DNA of 15,807 nt from Dehalococcoidales bacterium (GTDB lineage: Bacteria > Chloroflexota > Dehalococcoidia > Dehalococcoidales > Fen-1064): assembly GCA_028713395.1 (NCBI GenBank), contig JAQTOJ010000015.1, positions 1 to 15,807 of the forward strand. Reading direction: 5' to 3'. A program made the position numbers and the translations under genes. Below, piece after piece: positions 6,943 through 14,314 of the stretch (positions within the stretch are counted from its first letter, which is position 1; every line of letters begins with the position of its first letter). Below the pieces are notes generated by a model. It saw only the letters and a program-made list of their open reading frames with translations, ran no database searches and was not told where the DNA came from.

Positions 6943-7482
6943 ATGCCTAAAGAAGAAATTGCGACCCTGGCTGGCGGTTGTTTTTGGTGCATGGAGACCA
7001 TTTTTAAGGAAGTGCACGGCGTGCAGCAGGTGATTTCCGGGTATACGGGCGGGCATAAGGAAAAACCGACCTATGAGCAGGTTTGTTCCGATAACACGGG
7101 GCACGCCGAGGCGATCCAGGTAACTTTTTTCCCGGACGAACTCAGCTTCCGGGACATACTGGAGATATTTTTTACGGTGCATGATCCGACCACGCTCAAC
7201 CGGCAGGGCAACGATGTGGGGAGCCAGTACCGGTCGGCGATTTTCTACCACAATGAAGCGCAGAAAGAGATCGCCGAAAAGGTGATCGCCGATATGACCA
7301 AACAGAAACTTTACCCCAACCCCATCGTCACCCAAATAAAACCGTTCAAGATTTTTTACAGCGCCGAGGACTATCACCGCGATTATTTTGAGCAGCATCC
7401 CGAAAATACTTATTGCCAGATAGTCATATCTCCCAAGTTGAAGAAATTCCGGCAAAAGTGGGCGATGAAATTGAAGAAATGA
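6943..7482 (+). CDS. msrA: Peptide-methionine (S)-S-oxide reductase MsrA
   Basis: MsrA reduces the S epimer of methionine sulfoxide, complementing the preceding MsrB. The 179-residue protein has catalytic C13 in GGCFWCM (11-17), the nearby Glu18, the blocks SGYTGG (32-37) and YHRDYFEQHP, and a likely resolving Cys158 (TYCQIVISPK). The ATG at 6943 follows AAGGAGAG. It has no export signal. Its TGA stop overlaps the ATG of the DNA glycosylase gene (ATGA, 7479-7482), so the repair enzymes for proteins and DNA are made from one message. Confidence 0.96.
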   Translation: MPKEEIATLAGGCFWCMETIFKEVHGVQQVISGYTGGHKEKPTYEQVCSDNTGHAEAIQVTFFPDELSFRDILEIFFTVHDPTTLNRQGNDVGSQYRSAIFYHNEAQKEIAEKVIADMTKQKLYPNPIVTQIKPFKIFYSAEDYHRDYFEQHPENTYCQIVISPKLKKFRQKWAMKLKK

Positions 7483-8003
7483 AGGGAGCGGAGCTGCGTT
7501 TGACCTGCCTCCCACCGATTATAGAAGCCGACTCCAGAGTGTTGATACTGGGCACGATGCCCGGCGCGAAATCACTGGAGAAGCAACAGTACTACGCCAA
7601 TCCCGGCAATCAATTCTGGAGGATCATCTACGGTCTTTATGACCAGATGCCGTCAGAATATTATGCCGCCCGGCTGGCGTTCGTCAAGAGACATCATATA
7701 GCGTTGTGGGATGTGCTGAAACACTGCTCCCGCGAGGGCAGTTCGGACGGCAAGATAAGGGATATCGAGGTAAACGACATTGGCGATCTGATCGCCGGCC
7801 ATCCGCAGTTGAAGTGCCTGGCTTTCAGCAGTCAAAAAGCTCATCAACTATTCGATACGTATATCAAACCCCGGATAGAAGATTTCGACCAACGACCTTT
7901 GGCCGTGGTTGTGCTGCCATCACCTTCCGGGCAGAATGCGCGGTTGAACTTCAAACAGAAATTGCAGAACTGGCAGATACTAAAAGAATATCTGGAAACC
8001 TGA
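7479..8003 (+). CDS. Hypoxanthine / G:U mismatch-type DNA glycosylase (UDG superfamily)
   Basis: Likely a 174-residue glycosylase that removes deaminated bases (hypoxanthine, perhaps uracil) from DNA. The uracil-DNA-glycosylase fold motifs are LILGTMPGAKSLE (22-34) and the closing LPSPSGQNARLNF (146-158), with YYANPGNQFWRI (38-49) and LWDVLKHCSREGSSD (76-90) between them, as in the DNA-deoxyinosine glycosylase group. The usual LPSTSPANA is here LPSPSGQNA, a small change in motif B. ATG 7479 overlaps the stop of msrA; a longer in-frame start (7413) would lie inside msrA and adds residues not typical of the family. The stop faces the convergent gene 6 bp away, leaving no room for a separate terminator. 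Confidence 0.85.
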   Translation: MKGAELRLTCLPPIIEADSRVLILGTMPGAKSLEKQQYYANPGNQFWRIIYGLYDQMPSEYYAARLAFVKRHHIALWDVLKHCSREGSSDGKIRDIEVNDIGDLIAGHPQLKCLAFSSQKAHQLFDTYIKPRIEDFDQRPLAVVVLPSPSGQNARLNFKQKLQNWQILKEYLET

Positions 8004-8009
8004 AATTAC

Positions 8010-8588
8010 TTAATCGGTGCCGAAAACCTTTTTATTGGCTTTCGCCCGGCGCACGACGATGAGGATGCGTTTGTTCCTGGTGGGGGTTGTTTTAGCGTCG
8101 TTGACCCAGTGGATATAAAGATTGCGGTAGCCGGGAGCAAAGGCGCGGAAATTCTGCCAGGCAGCCTCATCAGTTTTTAGCGCCTTTGCAAGGTCGGGCG
8201 GCATGATCTGTGTTTGGTTGAGAGTATAAGCCTTATCCCAGAGTCCGTTTTGTTTGGCGATGTTTATCTGCGCCATGCCCGCCGGGGTCATTTTACCATC
8301 AGCGATCAGTTTTTCCGCCTTGTCCTTATTGATCTTCGACCAGAGGCTGTTTTTGCGGCGGGGCGTGTATTTCAAAAGGAAGCTATCAGGCTCGTTTTTG
8401 CGGAGAACGCTATCGATCCAACCGAAGGCGAGGGCTTCTTCCATTGCTTCCGTGTGACTCAAACCGCCTTTGCCGCTCTGTTTGTTGTAGTGGATGAGCC
8501 AGACGCCGTCTTCTTTGGCGTGGTTTTCCTCTAACCAATGCCGCCAGTCCGCCCGTGTTTCAAAATGGAGGATTTTGTAGTTAGCCAC
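8010..8588 (-). CDS. YdeI/OmpD-associated family protein
   Basis: This 192-residue protein matches the YdeI family, whose biochemical role is poorly known (in enteric bacteria it is linked to stress and peptide resistance). Family signatures are WLEENHAKEDGVWL (18-31), EALAFGWIDS (51-60) followed by the basic YTPRRKNSLWSKIN (74-87), and a C-terminal YIHWVNDAKTTPTRNKRI segment rich in basic residues. It has no signal peptide. The start is GTG at 8588, with AGGAG about 13 nt upstream; no in-frame ATG exists. It lies 44 bp after the CoA-ligase gene on the same strand and may be the last gene of that operon. Confidence 0.8.
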   Translation of the reverse strand: MANYKILHFETRADWRHWLEENHAKEDGVWLIHYNKQSGKGGLSHTEAMEEALAFGWIDSVLRKNEPDSFLLKYTPRRKNSLWSKINKDKAEKLIADGKMTPAGMAQINIAKQNGLWDKAYTLNQTQIMPPDLAKALKTDEAAWQNFRAFAPGYRNLYIHWVNDAKTTPTRNKRILIVVRRAKANKKVFGTD

Positions 8589-8632
8589 CGCTGTCTGACA
8601 CTCCTGCTACCGAGAATGGAGAGGTTAAGGAT

Positions 8633-9913
8633 TTAATCCCACTTGCGCAGGTCGGTGATTTTGGGGGATTTCTCATCCAGCTTGCCGGTTTCCGAGACCA
8701 CGAAATGATCGATTTTCACACGGCAGACATTCTGAAAGCGGGTGTTGATGGCTTCCGCCAGGGTATTGGCGTCATGGTGGGCTTCTTTACACTCAGCCTT
8801 GAGGGTAAGCACGTCCCGCTGCCCTTCACGGGTCACGAGGAGTTGGTAACGGCTGACGGCGCCGCTGTTCATGATGACCTCATCCGCTTGTTTGCCCACG
8901 ACGAACATGCCGCGGACTTTCACGGCATCCCCTGCCCGACCTAAAATGCCGGTCAAGCGGTGGGCGGTCCGGCCGCAGGCGCATTTGGCGGTGGTGTAGG
9001 ATGAAAGGTCGCCGGTGCCGAACCGGAGCAACCCCCAGGCTTTATTATGGATAGGGGTGACGGCAATTTCGCCGACCTCGCCCGGCGGGAGCTGTTTGCC
9101 GGTCAAGGGATCGATGATTTCGATAACGTAATCGTCCATCATGTGCAAGCCGGAGTGTTTTTCGCATTCGTAGGCGATGCAGCCGCCGGGTTCGGTGACG
9201 GCGTAAGCCTGTGACGTATTGATCCTGTATGTTTCTTCAAGGATCTTTCTCACCGAAGGCGCCAGCATTTCGCCGGTAAACCAGGCTTTTTGTATATGAA
9301 AATCTTTTAGGAAATCCAGCCCCATTTCTTCAGCTTTTTTAATGATGGTCATCAGGAAGGACGGGGTGCCGACGAAGCCGTTAACTTGCAAATCGCGCAT
9401 GGTCTGGATTTGTATCTCGGTATTGCCGGCGCCGGTGTTGACCACGGTGGCGCCACAGTGTCTCAGCGCCTCGTAGAAGAGCATCCCGGCGGGTGACAGG
9501 TGGTAGGTGAAGGTATTCACCACGACATCGCCTTTTCTAAAGCCTGCCGCCCAAAAAGCACGGGCGAACCATTTGATGCGGGGGGTATGCAGGGGTTCGT
9601 AAATGGGGCCGGGGGAAATAAACACCCTTGCCACGCTTTCCGCGGGTACGGTCAAGAATCCACCGTAGGGCGGGTTTATTTTCTGTAATGCAATGACATC
9701 GGTCTTGCGGGTGACGGGCAGCTTCGGCAGGTCGGCGTACTCCCGGATATCGGCGGGTTTGACACCGGCCTGGTCCATGAGGGCGCGGGTGGCGGGGGCA
9801 TGACGATAGGCATAAACGACGGTTTTTTTCAGCCCCGCCACCAGTTGACGGTGGCGGACGGCGGGAGAAATTGTTTCATTGACATCAAAATATTTGGCGG
9901 GATTTACAGCCAT
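8633..9913 (-). CDS. Phenylacetate-CoA ligase-like adenylate-forming enzyme
   Basis: Probably activates a carboxylic acid to its acyl-CoA through an acyl-AMP. The 426-residue length and order of motifs fit the PaaK family: A5 YAVTEPGG (237-244), A7 RFGTGDLS (297-304), A8 GRAGDAVKVRG (325-335), and Lys418 near the C-terminus (KSPKITDLR) as possible catalytic Lys. Cys residues 245, 250, 311 and 313 sit where PaaK proteins carry a zinc site. The phosphate loop, normally SSGTTGxPT, is ISPGPIYEP (99-107), so ATP gripping must differ; this seems to define a subfamily and not a defect, as the rest is intact. Its ATG overlaps the stop of livF by 10 bp, which ties it to the transporter operon. The substrate is unknown; an aromatic or aliphatic acid delivered by the transporter is my inference. 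Confidence 0.85.
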   Translation of the reverse strand: MAVNPAKYFDVNETISPAVRHRQLVAGLKKTVVYAYRHAPATRALMDQAGVKPADIREYADLPKLPVTRKTDVIALQKINPPYGGFLTVPAESVARVFISPGPIYEPLHTPRIKWFARAFWAAGFRKGDVVVNTFTYHLSPAGMLFYEALRHCGATVVNTGAGNTEIQIQTMRDLQVNGFVGTPSFLMTIIKKAEEMGLDFLKDFHIQKAWFTGEMLAPSVRKILEETYRINTSQAYAVTEPGGCIAYECEKHSGLHMMDDYVIEIIDPLTGKQLPPGEVGEIAVTPIHNKAWGLLRFGTGDLSSYTTAKCACGRTAHRLTGILGRAGDAVKVRGMFVVGKQADEVIMNSGAVSRYQLLVTREGQRDVLTLKAECKEAHHDANTLAEAINTRFQNVCRVKIDHFVVSETGKLDEKSPKITDLRKWD

Positions 9914-10695
9914 CGTTTGCGCCTCTTGTAATGTTTGACATCGCGGTAGCTTTTTTTAGCGCCGACCGTAGACAAACCCATGTAAAATTCTTTGACGTCC
10001 TCGTTGTTTTTCAGAAACTCGGCCGTGCCATCGAGTACGATGCGGCCGTTTTCCATGACGTAACCGTAGTGGGCAATGCTCAGGGCGACTCGCACATTCT
10101 GTTCCACCAGCAGTACGGAGGTTTTGGATTCGGTGTTGAAGCGTTTGATAATGTTATAAATTTCTTCCACCAGCAATGGAGCTAACCCGAGCGAGGGTTC
10201 GTCCAGCATCATCAATTTTGGTTTGGCCATCATGGCCCGGCCGATGACGACCATTTGCTGCTCGCCGCCGGAAAGATAACCGGCAATGTTGCGCCGCAGG
10301 GCTTTGAGACGGGGGAAATAGCTGTAAACCATTTCCAAGTCCAGCTTGACGGCATTACCGTCACGCCGGTTGAAGGCGCCAACCAGCAGATTCTCTTCGG
10401 CAGTCAGGTGTCCGAAGACGTGACGGCCTTCCAGCGCCTGGATAATGCCGAGTTTGCCGATCTGTTCGGCGTTTTTTTTATCGATACGCTTGTCGTCCCA
10501 CTCGATATTGCCGCCCGTCACCTCGCCTTCTTCGACCTTAAGCAGGCCGGAGACGGCTTTGAGGGTGGTGCTTTTGCCCGCGCCGTTAGCGCCTAAAAGG
10601 GCGACAATGGCGCCGTCATCCACTTTCAGGGAGACGCCGTGGAGCACGCGGATGACATTCAGGTAGGCGACTTCGATGTTGTTCAGTTTTAACAT
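9904..10695 (-). CDS. livF: Branched-chain-type ABC transporter ATP-binding protein (LivF)
   Basis: Second ATPase of the HAAT importer, partner of LivG. The 263 residues have Walker A GANGAGKST (35-43), signature LSGGEQQM (141-148), Walker B LMMLDEP with Glu166, and LVEQN where Gln199 replaces the H-loop His, as usual in LivF. A basic C-terminal tail (KKSYRDVKHYKRRKRWL, 247-263) extends past the normal end and overlaps the next gene. Such tails are familiar in LivF proteins next to CoA ligases. The ATG at 10695 has only a weak ribosome binding site. It is 184 bp downstream of the binding-protein gene, with a stable stem-loop between them, which should make LivF less abundant than the binding protein. 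Confidence 0.93.
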   Translation of the reverse strand: MLKLNNIEVAYLNVIRVLHGVSLKVDDGAIVALLGANGAGKSTTLKAVSGLLKVEEGEVTGGNIEWDDKRIDKKNAEQIGKLGIIQALEGRHVFGHLTAEENLLVGAFNRRDGNAVKLDLEMVYSYFPRLKALRRNIAGYLSGGEQQMVVIGRAMMAKPKLMMLDEPSLGLAPLLVEEIYNIIKRFNTESKTSVLLVEQNVRVALSIAHYGYVMENGRIVLDGTAEFLKNNEDVKEFYMGLSTVGAKKSYRDVKHYKRRKRWL

Positions 10696-10802
10696 AATTT
10701 ATGCGGCTCGGTTAGTATGGTGTCCCCGTATAAAATACCAGTTTATCAAGATTAGGGCTGGCTGTACAGCTACGGGGCTATTAGTTGCTATAAGAGAGAT
10801 TC

Positions 10803-10832
10803 TTCGCCCGCCAGAGGCGGACTCAGAAAGTG
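10803..10832. repeat. GC-rich dispersed repeat, copy B
   Basis: CTTCGCCCGCCAGAGGCGGACTCAGAAAGTG, containing CCGCC-AGA-GGCGG, an imperfect palindrome. It resembles the element at 851-882 (about 19 of 29 positions alike by eye). It lies in the gap between the binding-protein gene and livF. Confidence 0.4.
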
Positions 10833-10836
10833 ATCT

Positions 10837-10864
10837 GGGAGTGGGGGGATTTACCCCCACTCCC
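10837..10864 (-). promoter_or_regulatory. Stable stem-loop behind the binding-protein gene
   Basis: GGGAGTGGGGG (10837-10847) and CCCCCACTCCC (10854-10864) form a perfect 11-bp stem with a 6-nt loop. It starts 16 nt after the binding-protein stop (minus strand). Neither side has a T-run long enough for a classical terminator. Such hairpins after binding-protein genes usually protect the upstream message and reduce readthrough into transporter genes. Confidence 0.7.
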
Positions 10865-10879
10865 TATTAACTCTTTTGT

Positions 10880-12145
10880 TTACTGGAAATTGTAATCGAT
10901 CTTGGGCGCGGTGATCCAACCGGTGATGGGAGCGATGCTCCCGCTGCTGATCTTGAAAATGCGCAATGATTTGGAGAGGCGGTTGTCCCCGGCAGTGTAG
11001 CTGACGACGCCGTGCAGACCGCCCGGATCGAAGTTGCTGAGTTTCTGAATGCCCTGGGTTTCGATGATTTGAGGGGTCAGGTTGTTGATACCGGCATTCT
11101 GAATGGCCAGGCGCAAGATTTCCGCCTGGATGAGGCCTTCCGCCCAAGTGGTGATGTAATCCATATTCCCTTTGTCCTGGGGATGGAGTTTCATCATATA
11201 TTCGGTCATTTTGGCCATGGCGGGAACATTATCGCCCCAGCTAACGGTGGGATACACGCCATAAAGCCCTTCAACGACATCCGCCCCGGCAGCGTTAACC
11301 AAAGCGCTGGTAATGGCGGCGTGGCAGACACCGACGGTAGTCTTGGGATACATATCGAGCTGTACCATGTTCTTCATGATGACCGCCGTGGGGGCGGGGG
11401 TGCTGGAGATATAAATCACATCCGGTTTCAAGGCTTTGACGCGGGTCAGGCTTTCGATCTCGGATTGGGTGGTAGTGGTATGTTCTTCAGTGGCGACAAT
11501 TTCCACGCCCAGTTTGGCGGCGCCGGCCAGCGCGGCATCCTTGGCGCCTTGTCCGGTGGAGTTGTTCAACAATAACAACGCCATTTTCGGTTTGCCGGAA
11601 CCTTTCCAGATATTGGTCATGTAGTAATTGGTAAAGGCGGACCAGTCATCGCCATAATCCGGTAAAGTGGCATAGATATGCTTGGGGGGATTGGTCAGTT
11701 TCGGGGCGCTGAAAACGGCAATGCCCGGAAAACTGGCGCGGTTGGCGATTTCCATGGAATAGGACATGGTGGTGGAATCGTTGGTGGCGAACATGAGGGT
11801 GCCGGCATCCATCAAACCGTTGATAATGGTGACGGATTTGGAGGCGTCATACTGGTTATCGTTCCAGACGACTTCGACCTGGTGACCGGCGACGCCGCCG
11901 AGTTCTTCATTGATGTATTTCCAGACATCCAGAATACCATCGGACATGACGCGGCCTTTTTCACCGGCGGGTCCGGTGTAGCAGAGGCTCAACCCGATTT
12001 TCAACGGCTTAGCCTGAGCGCTAGTGGTAGTATCTGTGGATTCCGTTTTATCGCCGTTTCAGCCGCTTAACACCAGCGGCGTCAGGGCGATGACCAACGC
12101 CAGGGTTGCGGCGCCCAGCGTTTTGATCAGTCTATTGATTTTCAT
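10880..12145 (-). CDS. ABC transporter substrate-binding lipoprotein (LivJ/K type), lipobox Cys codon is TGA
   Basis: Extracytoplasmic receptor of the HAAT importer. From ATG 12145 (GGGAGG at 12157-12162) the frame encodes a signal peptide (basic MKINRLIK, hydrophobic core to about 25), then LVLSG-stop-NGDKTES, then a Thr/Ser-rich linker and the periplasmic-binding domain from residue 48 (LKIGLSLCYTGP) to 421. LVLSG followed by Cys would be a textbook lipobox; codon 29 is TGA instead. The 372-residue mature domain is intact, with family blocks (NDNQYDASKSV, AEGLIQAEILRLA). Starting at TTG 12004 would yield a cytoplasmic protein with no export signal. The gene sits between livM and livF. Options: nonsense mutation, sequence error, or UGA recoding. 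An internal Cys (SLCY) is TGC. Confidence 0.8.
12059..12061 (-). other. In-frame TGA exactly at the lipobox Cys
   Basis: The codons read GTG TTA AGC GGC TGA AAC GGC GAT (V L S G stop N G D). The [LVI]-[ASTVI]-[GAS]-C lipobox needs Cys here. On the given strand the triplet is TCA; GCA or ACA would give Cys. No clear SECIS-like hairpin is visible in the next 40 bases. Confidence 0.9.
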
Positions 12146-12164
12146 TAGTTCGTTTACCTCCCAA

Positions 12165-12193
12165 AATATATAAAAACTTGTTGCAACCAGCAA
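12165..12193 (-). promoter_or_regulatory. Possible internal promoter for the binding-protein gene
   Basis: On the minus strand, TTGCTG (-35, 12193-12188) and TATATT (-10, 12170-12165) are 17 bp apart. The predicted start would fall near 12158, inside the GGGAGG ribosome binding site, which weakens the case. Confidence 0.3.
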
Positions 12194-12227
12194 TTATTTC
12201 CAGATACGCTTTTTACCTCCCTCGAAA

Positions 12228-13280
12228 TTAATAAGAGAACGGCCAGAGCCGGTAGGATGATTTGAAAAGCTGCCAGCGGTGGGTGATGCCGCGGGGTTCC
12301 AAAACCAGGAAAAGGATAATGACCAGCCCGAATAACATAGGTCCGAAGCCGGTGGCGAAGCCAGCGGGCAAAGATAAGGTGCTTTCCATGACAGGCACCA
12401 TGCGGGTAACGACTTCACCCAGTAAACGAATGAAAATGGCGCCGAAAATGGGGCCCATAGTGCTGCCCATGCCGCCGATGATGATCATGCCCACGTACAG
12501 AATGGATTCGGTGAGGCTGAAATTTTCACCGCTGATAAAGCCGACCCAGTGCGCTGTCAGCCCGCCAGCGATACCCGCCAGGAAACAGCCGATGAAGAAA
12601 GCGAGTAATTTGTAGTTGAACAGGTTGATACCCATGACCTCGGCGGCGAGATCATTATCACGCACGGCGATAAAAGCCCGGCCGACTTTAGTGCGGGCGA
12701 GATTTTTCGCGCCGAAAATCACGACGGCGGTGAAACCCAGAATCAAATAGAACTGACTGGCCTGGCTGGTGAAACTAATGCCCAGAATTTCTGCCGGGGG
12801 CACAGACATACCCATGAAACCGCCGGTCATGTTCGTCCAGTGATTGATGACCCACAAGATGATGAAGTAAGCGGCAATGGTGCTGATGGCCAGGTAAAAG
12901 CCTTTTACTCTTAGAGACGGGATGCCGACCAGGACGCCAACCAGTCCTGCCAGTATGCCAGCGGCGAGGATAGCGGCTAAAAACGGCACATGGAAACGTC
13001 CGGTCAAAATGGCGGAGGTGAAAGCGCCCACCGCCATAAACGCCGCGTGCCCGATGGAGAGCTGGCCGCAATAACCGGTAAGGATGTTCAAGCCGGTGGC
13101 GGCAATAATGGTGATACCGATAAGGTTAGCAACGCCCAGGAGATAATTATTGAACCAGAAGGGCGCGGCGATGAGGAAAGCCGCCACAGCCAGGAGCATG
13201 AATTTTTGAGTACGGGTGCGGAAGATGGTCATATCTTCTGCGTAGTTGAAATTCCTCGTGCCGGCGGGTAAATCCATCAT
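12228..13280 (-). CDS. livM: Branched-chain-type ABC transporter permease LivM
   Basis: Second membrane subunit of the importer, 350 residues, with about nine hydrophobic segments. Family blocks visible are GYCGQLSIGHAAFMAVGAF, LRVKGFYLAISTIA, the cytoplasmic coupling loop KVGRAFIAVRDNDLAAEVMG, IIGGMGSTMGPIFGA and a C-terminal EPRGITHRWQLFKSSYRLWP tail. ATG 13280 directly abuts the TAA of livH (TAAATG); AGAGG lies 6 nt upstream, at the end of livH, so translation is coupled. A second in-frame ATG follows at once (13277). The N-terminal extension of about 25 hydrophilic residues before the first membrane segment is common in this family. Confidence 0.94.
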   Translation of the reverse strand: MMDLPAGTRNFNYAEDMTIFRTRTQKFMLLAVAAFLIAAPFWFNNYLLGVANLIGITIIAATGLNILTGYCGQLSIGHAAFMAVGAFTSAILTGRFHVPFLAAILAAGILAGLVGVLVGIPSLRVKGFYLAISTIAAYFIILWVINHWTNMTGGFMGMSVPPAEILGISFTSQASQFYLILGFTAVVIFGAKNLARTKVGRAFIAVRDNDLAAEVMGINLFNYKLLAFFIGCFLAGIAGGLTAHWVGFISGENFSLTESILYVGMIIIGGMGSTMGPIFGAIFIRLLGEVVTRMVPVMESTLSLPAGFATGFGPMLFGLVIILFLVLEPRGITHRWQLFKSSYRLWPFSY

Positions 13281-14165
13281 TTAAATCCTCTCAATCCGCT
13301 GTTCGCCGAACAGCCCGTAAGGTTTGACGAACATGACAATGACAATGATGATGAAGGGGATGACTTCCCGGACGCCGGGCCAGGTCAAGGGGGTCAGGTA
13401 GCCGCCGCCCAGATTTTCCGCCAGCCCGATGACGGGACCGGCAATCATGGCCCCGCCGAAGGAATCCAAACCGCCCAGAATGACGACGGAGAAGGATTTC
13501 AAACCGGCGCTGGTGAGGCCGTGATTGATGCTGCCGATGCTGGACATGAGGACGCCGCTGACGGCGGCCAGCACGCAGGCGAGCATCCAGGAATTGGAGA
13601 ATATTTTGGTGACGGGAATGCCGCAAGCCTGCACCGCTTTCTGGTCGTCAGCGGTAGCGCGCATGGCGATACCCATTTTGTTGTATTTGAAGTAGAGTGT
13701 CAAGAGCACAAAGAGGAACAAAGCGATGACCGCCGCCCAGAGATATTCTTGTCCCATGACCGCCGTGCCGATATGGATGGCTTTCTGCGGGAAGAGACGC
13801 GGCAAGGTGGCCTGGCTTTGCGGCCAGACAAAACTGACCAGTCCCTCAAGGAAAAAGGATAAGCCTAATGTGACGGTAATCAGAGAGAGAATGGGCTGCG
13901 CGATGAGCGGTCGTAAGATGATGCGTTCCACGACCCAGCCTAAAAAGAGGGCGAAGACAATGACCAGCGGCAACCCGATAAAGGCGGGCAGACCGGCCTG
14001 CGAAAGCATGCCGTAGGCGAACCAGGAGAAAATCAGGATCAATTGCCCCAACGCCAGGTTGGCCACGCCGCTGGATTTCCAGACCAGCACGAATCCCAGG
14101 GCGATCAAAGAATAGATCATGCCAACGGTGACGCCGGTAATGACAAACTGCAAGAGTTCAGACAT
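13281..14165 (-). CDS. livH: Branched-chain-type ABC transporter permease LivH
   Basis: First membrane subunit of the importer, 294 residues, mostly hydrophobic with about eight membrane segments. Family blocks are GVTVGMIYSLIALGFVLVWK, GVANLALGQ, ERIILRPL, the coupling loop KMGIAMRATADDQKAVQACGI, and a C-terminal VILGGLDSFGGAMIAGPVIG followed by MFVKPYGLFG. ATG 14165 follows GAGG (14174-14177) with an 8-nt gap. It is the first gene of the minus-strand transporter operon, since a terminator (14252-14288) separates it from the acyl-CoA synthetase. Confidence 0.94.
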   Translation of the reverse strand: MSELLQFVITGVTVGMIYSLIALGFVLVWKSSGVANLALGQLILIFSWFAYGMLSQAGLPAFIGLPLVIVFALFLGWVVERIILRPLIAQPILSLITVTLGLSFFLEGLVSFVWPQSQATLPRLFPQKAIHIGTAVMGQEYLWAAVIALFLFVLLTLYFKYNKMGIAMRATADDQKAVQACGIPVTKIFSNSWMLACVLAAVSGVLMSSIGSINHGLTSAGLKSFSVVILGGLDSFGGAMIAGPVIGLAENLGGGYLTPLTWPGVREVIPFIIIVIVMFVKPYGLFGEQRIERI

Positions 14166-14179
14166 TAGTGTTGCCTCGC

Positions 14180-14185
14180 ATTATA
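14180..14185 (-). promoter_or_regulatory. Possible -10 box of the transporter operon
   Basis: TATAAT on the minus strand, 14 nt before the livH start codon. No good -35 box lies 16-18 bp further up; the region there is taken by the palindrome at 14195-14210. The start point would fall near 14173, downstream of the Shine-Dalgarno sequence, so either the leader is very short or this box is a chance match. Confidence 0.3.
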
Positions 14186-14194
14186 CATTTATCT

Positions 14195-14210
14195 CACAGG
14201 TTTTCCTGTG
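14195..14210. promoter_or_regulatory. Palindrome upstream of livH, candidate operator
   Basis: CACAGG-TTTT-CCTGTG is a perfect 6+6 inverted repeat with a 4-nt centre, placed where a -35 box or regulator site would be for the livH promoter. No regulator gene is nearby, so assignment to a family is not possible. It could also be a hairpin in the leader of a longer transcript. Confidence 0.4.
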
Positions 14211-14251
14211 TGGGAGACAGAGTGTTCATTAATCCAATCCCGACAACAGGC

Positions 14252-14288
14252 AAAAAGGTTCTGACACCGATATACATCGATGTCAGAA
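14252..14288 (-). terminator. Intrinsic terminator of the acyl-CoA synthetase gene
   Basis: On the minus strand TTCTGACATCGAT pairs with ATCGGTGTCAGAA (13 bp with one G-T pair, loop GTAT) and is followed by CC and TTTTT. It starts 26 nt after the stop of the synthetase gene and separates it from the transporter operon. Confidence 0.8.
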
Positions 14289-14314
14289 AGTGACTGGTTG
14301 CGACGATAGACACT

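Noticed and set aside
7413..7478. Longer start for the DNA glycosylase inside msrA
   Set aside because: It adds 22 residues not typical of the family and has no ribosome binding site; ATG 7479 forms a standard ATGA overlap.
11012..11575. Plus-strand 187-codon open frame antisense to the binding protein
   Set aside because: It is a shadow of the binding-protein gene, with low-complexity Gly/His-rich translation and no ribosome binding site. The same holds for the long antisense frames at 14519-14971 and 15260-15721.
10880..12004. Binding protein starting at TTG 12004
   Set aside because: It has no ribosome binding site and no export signal, and Leu48 is just the usual first residue of the mature fold. 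The upstream ATG with signal peptide is the real start.
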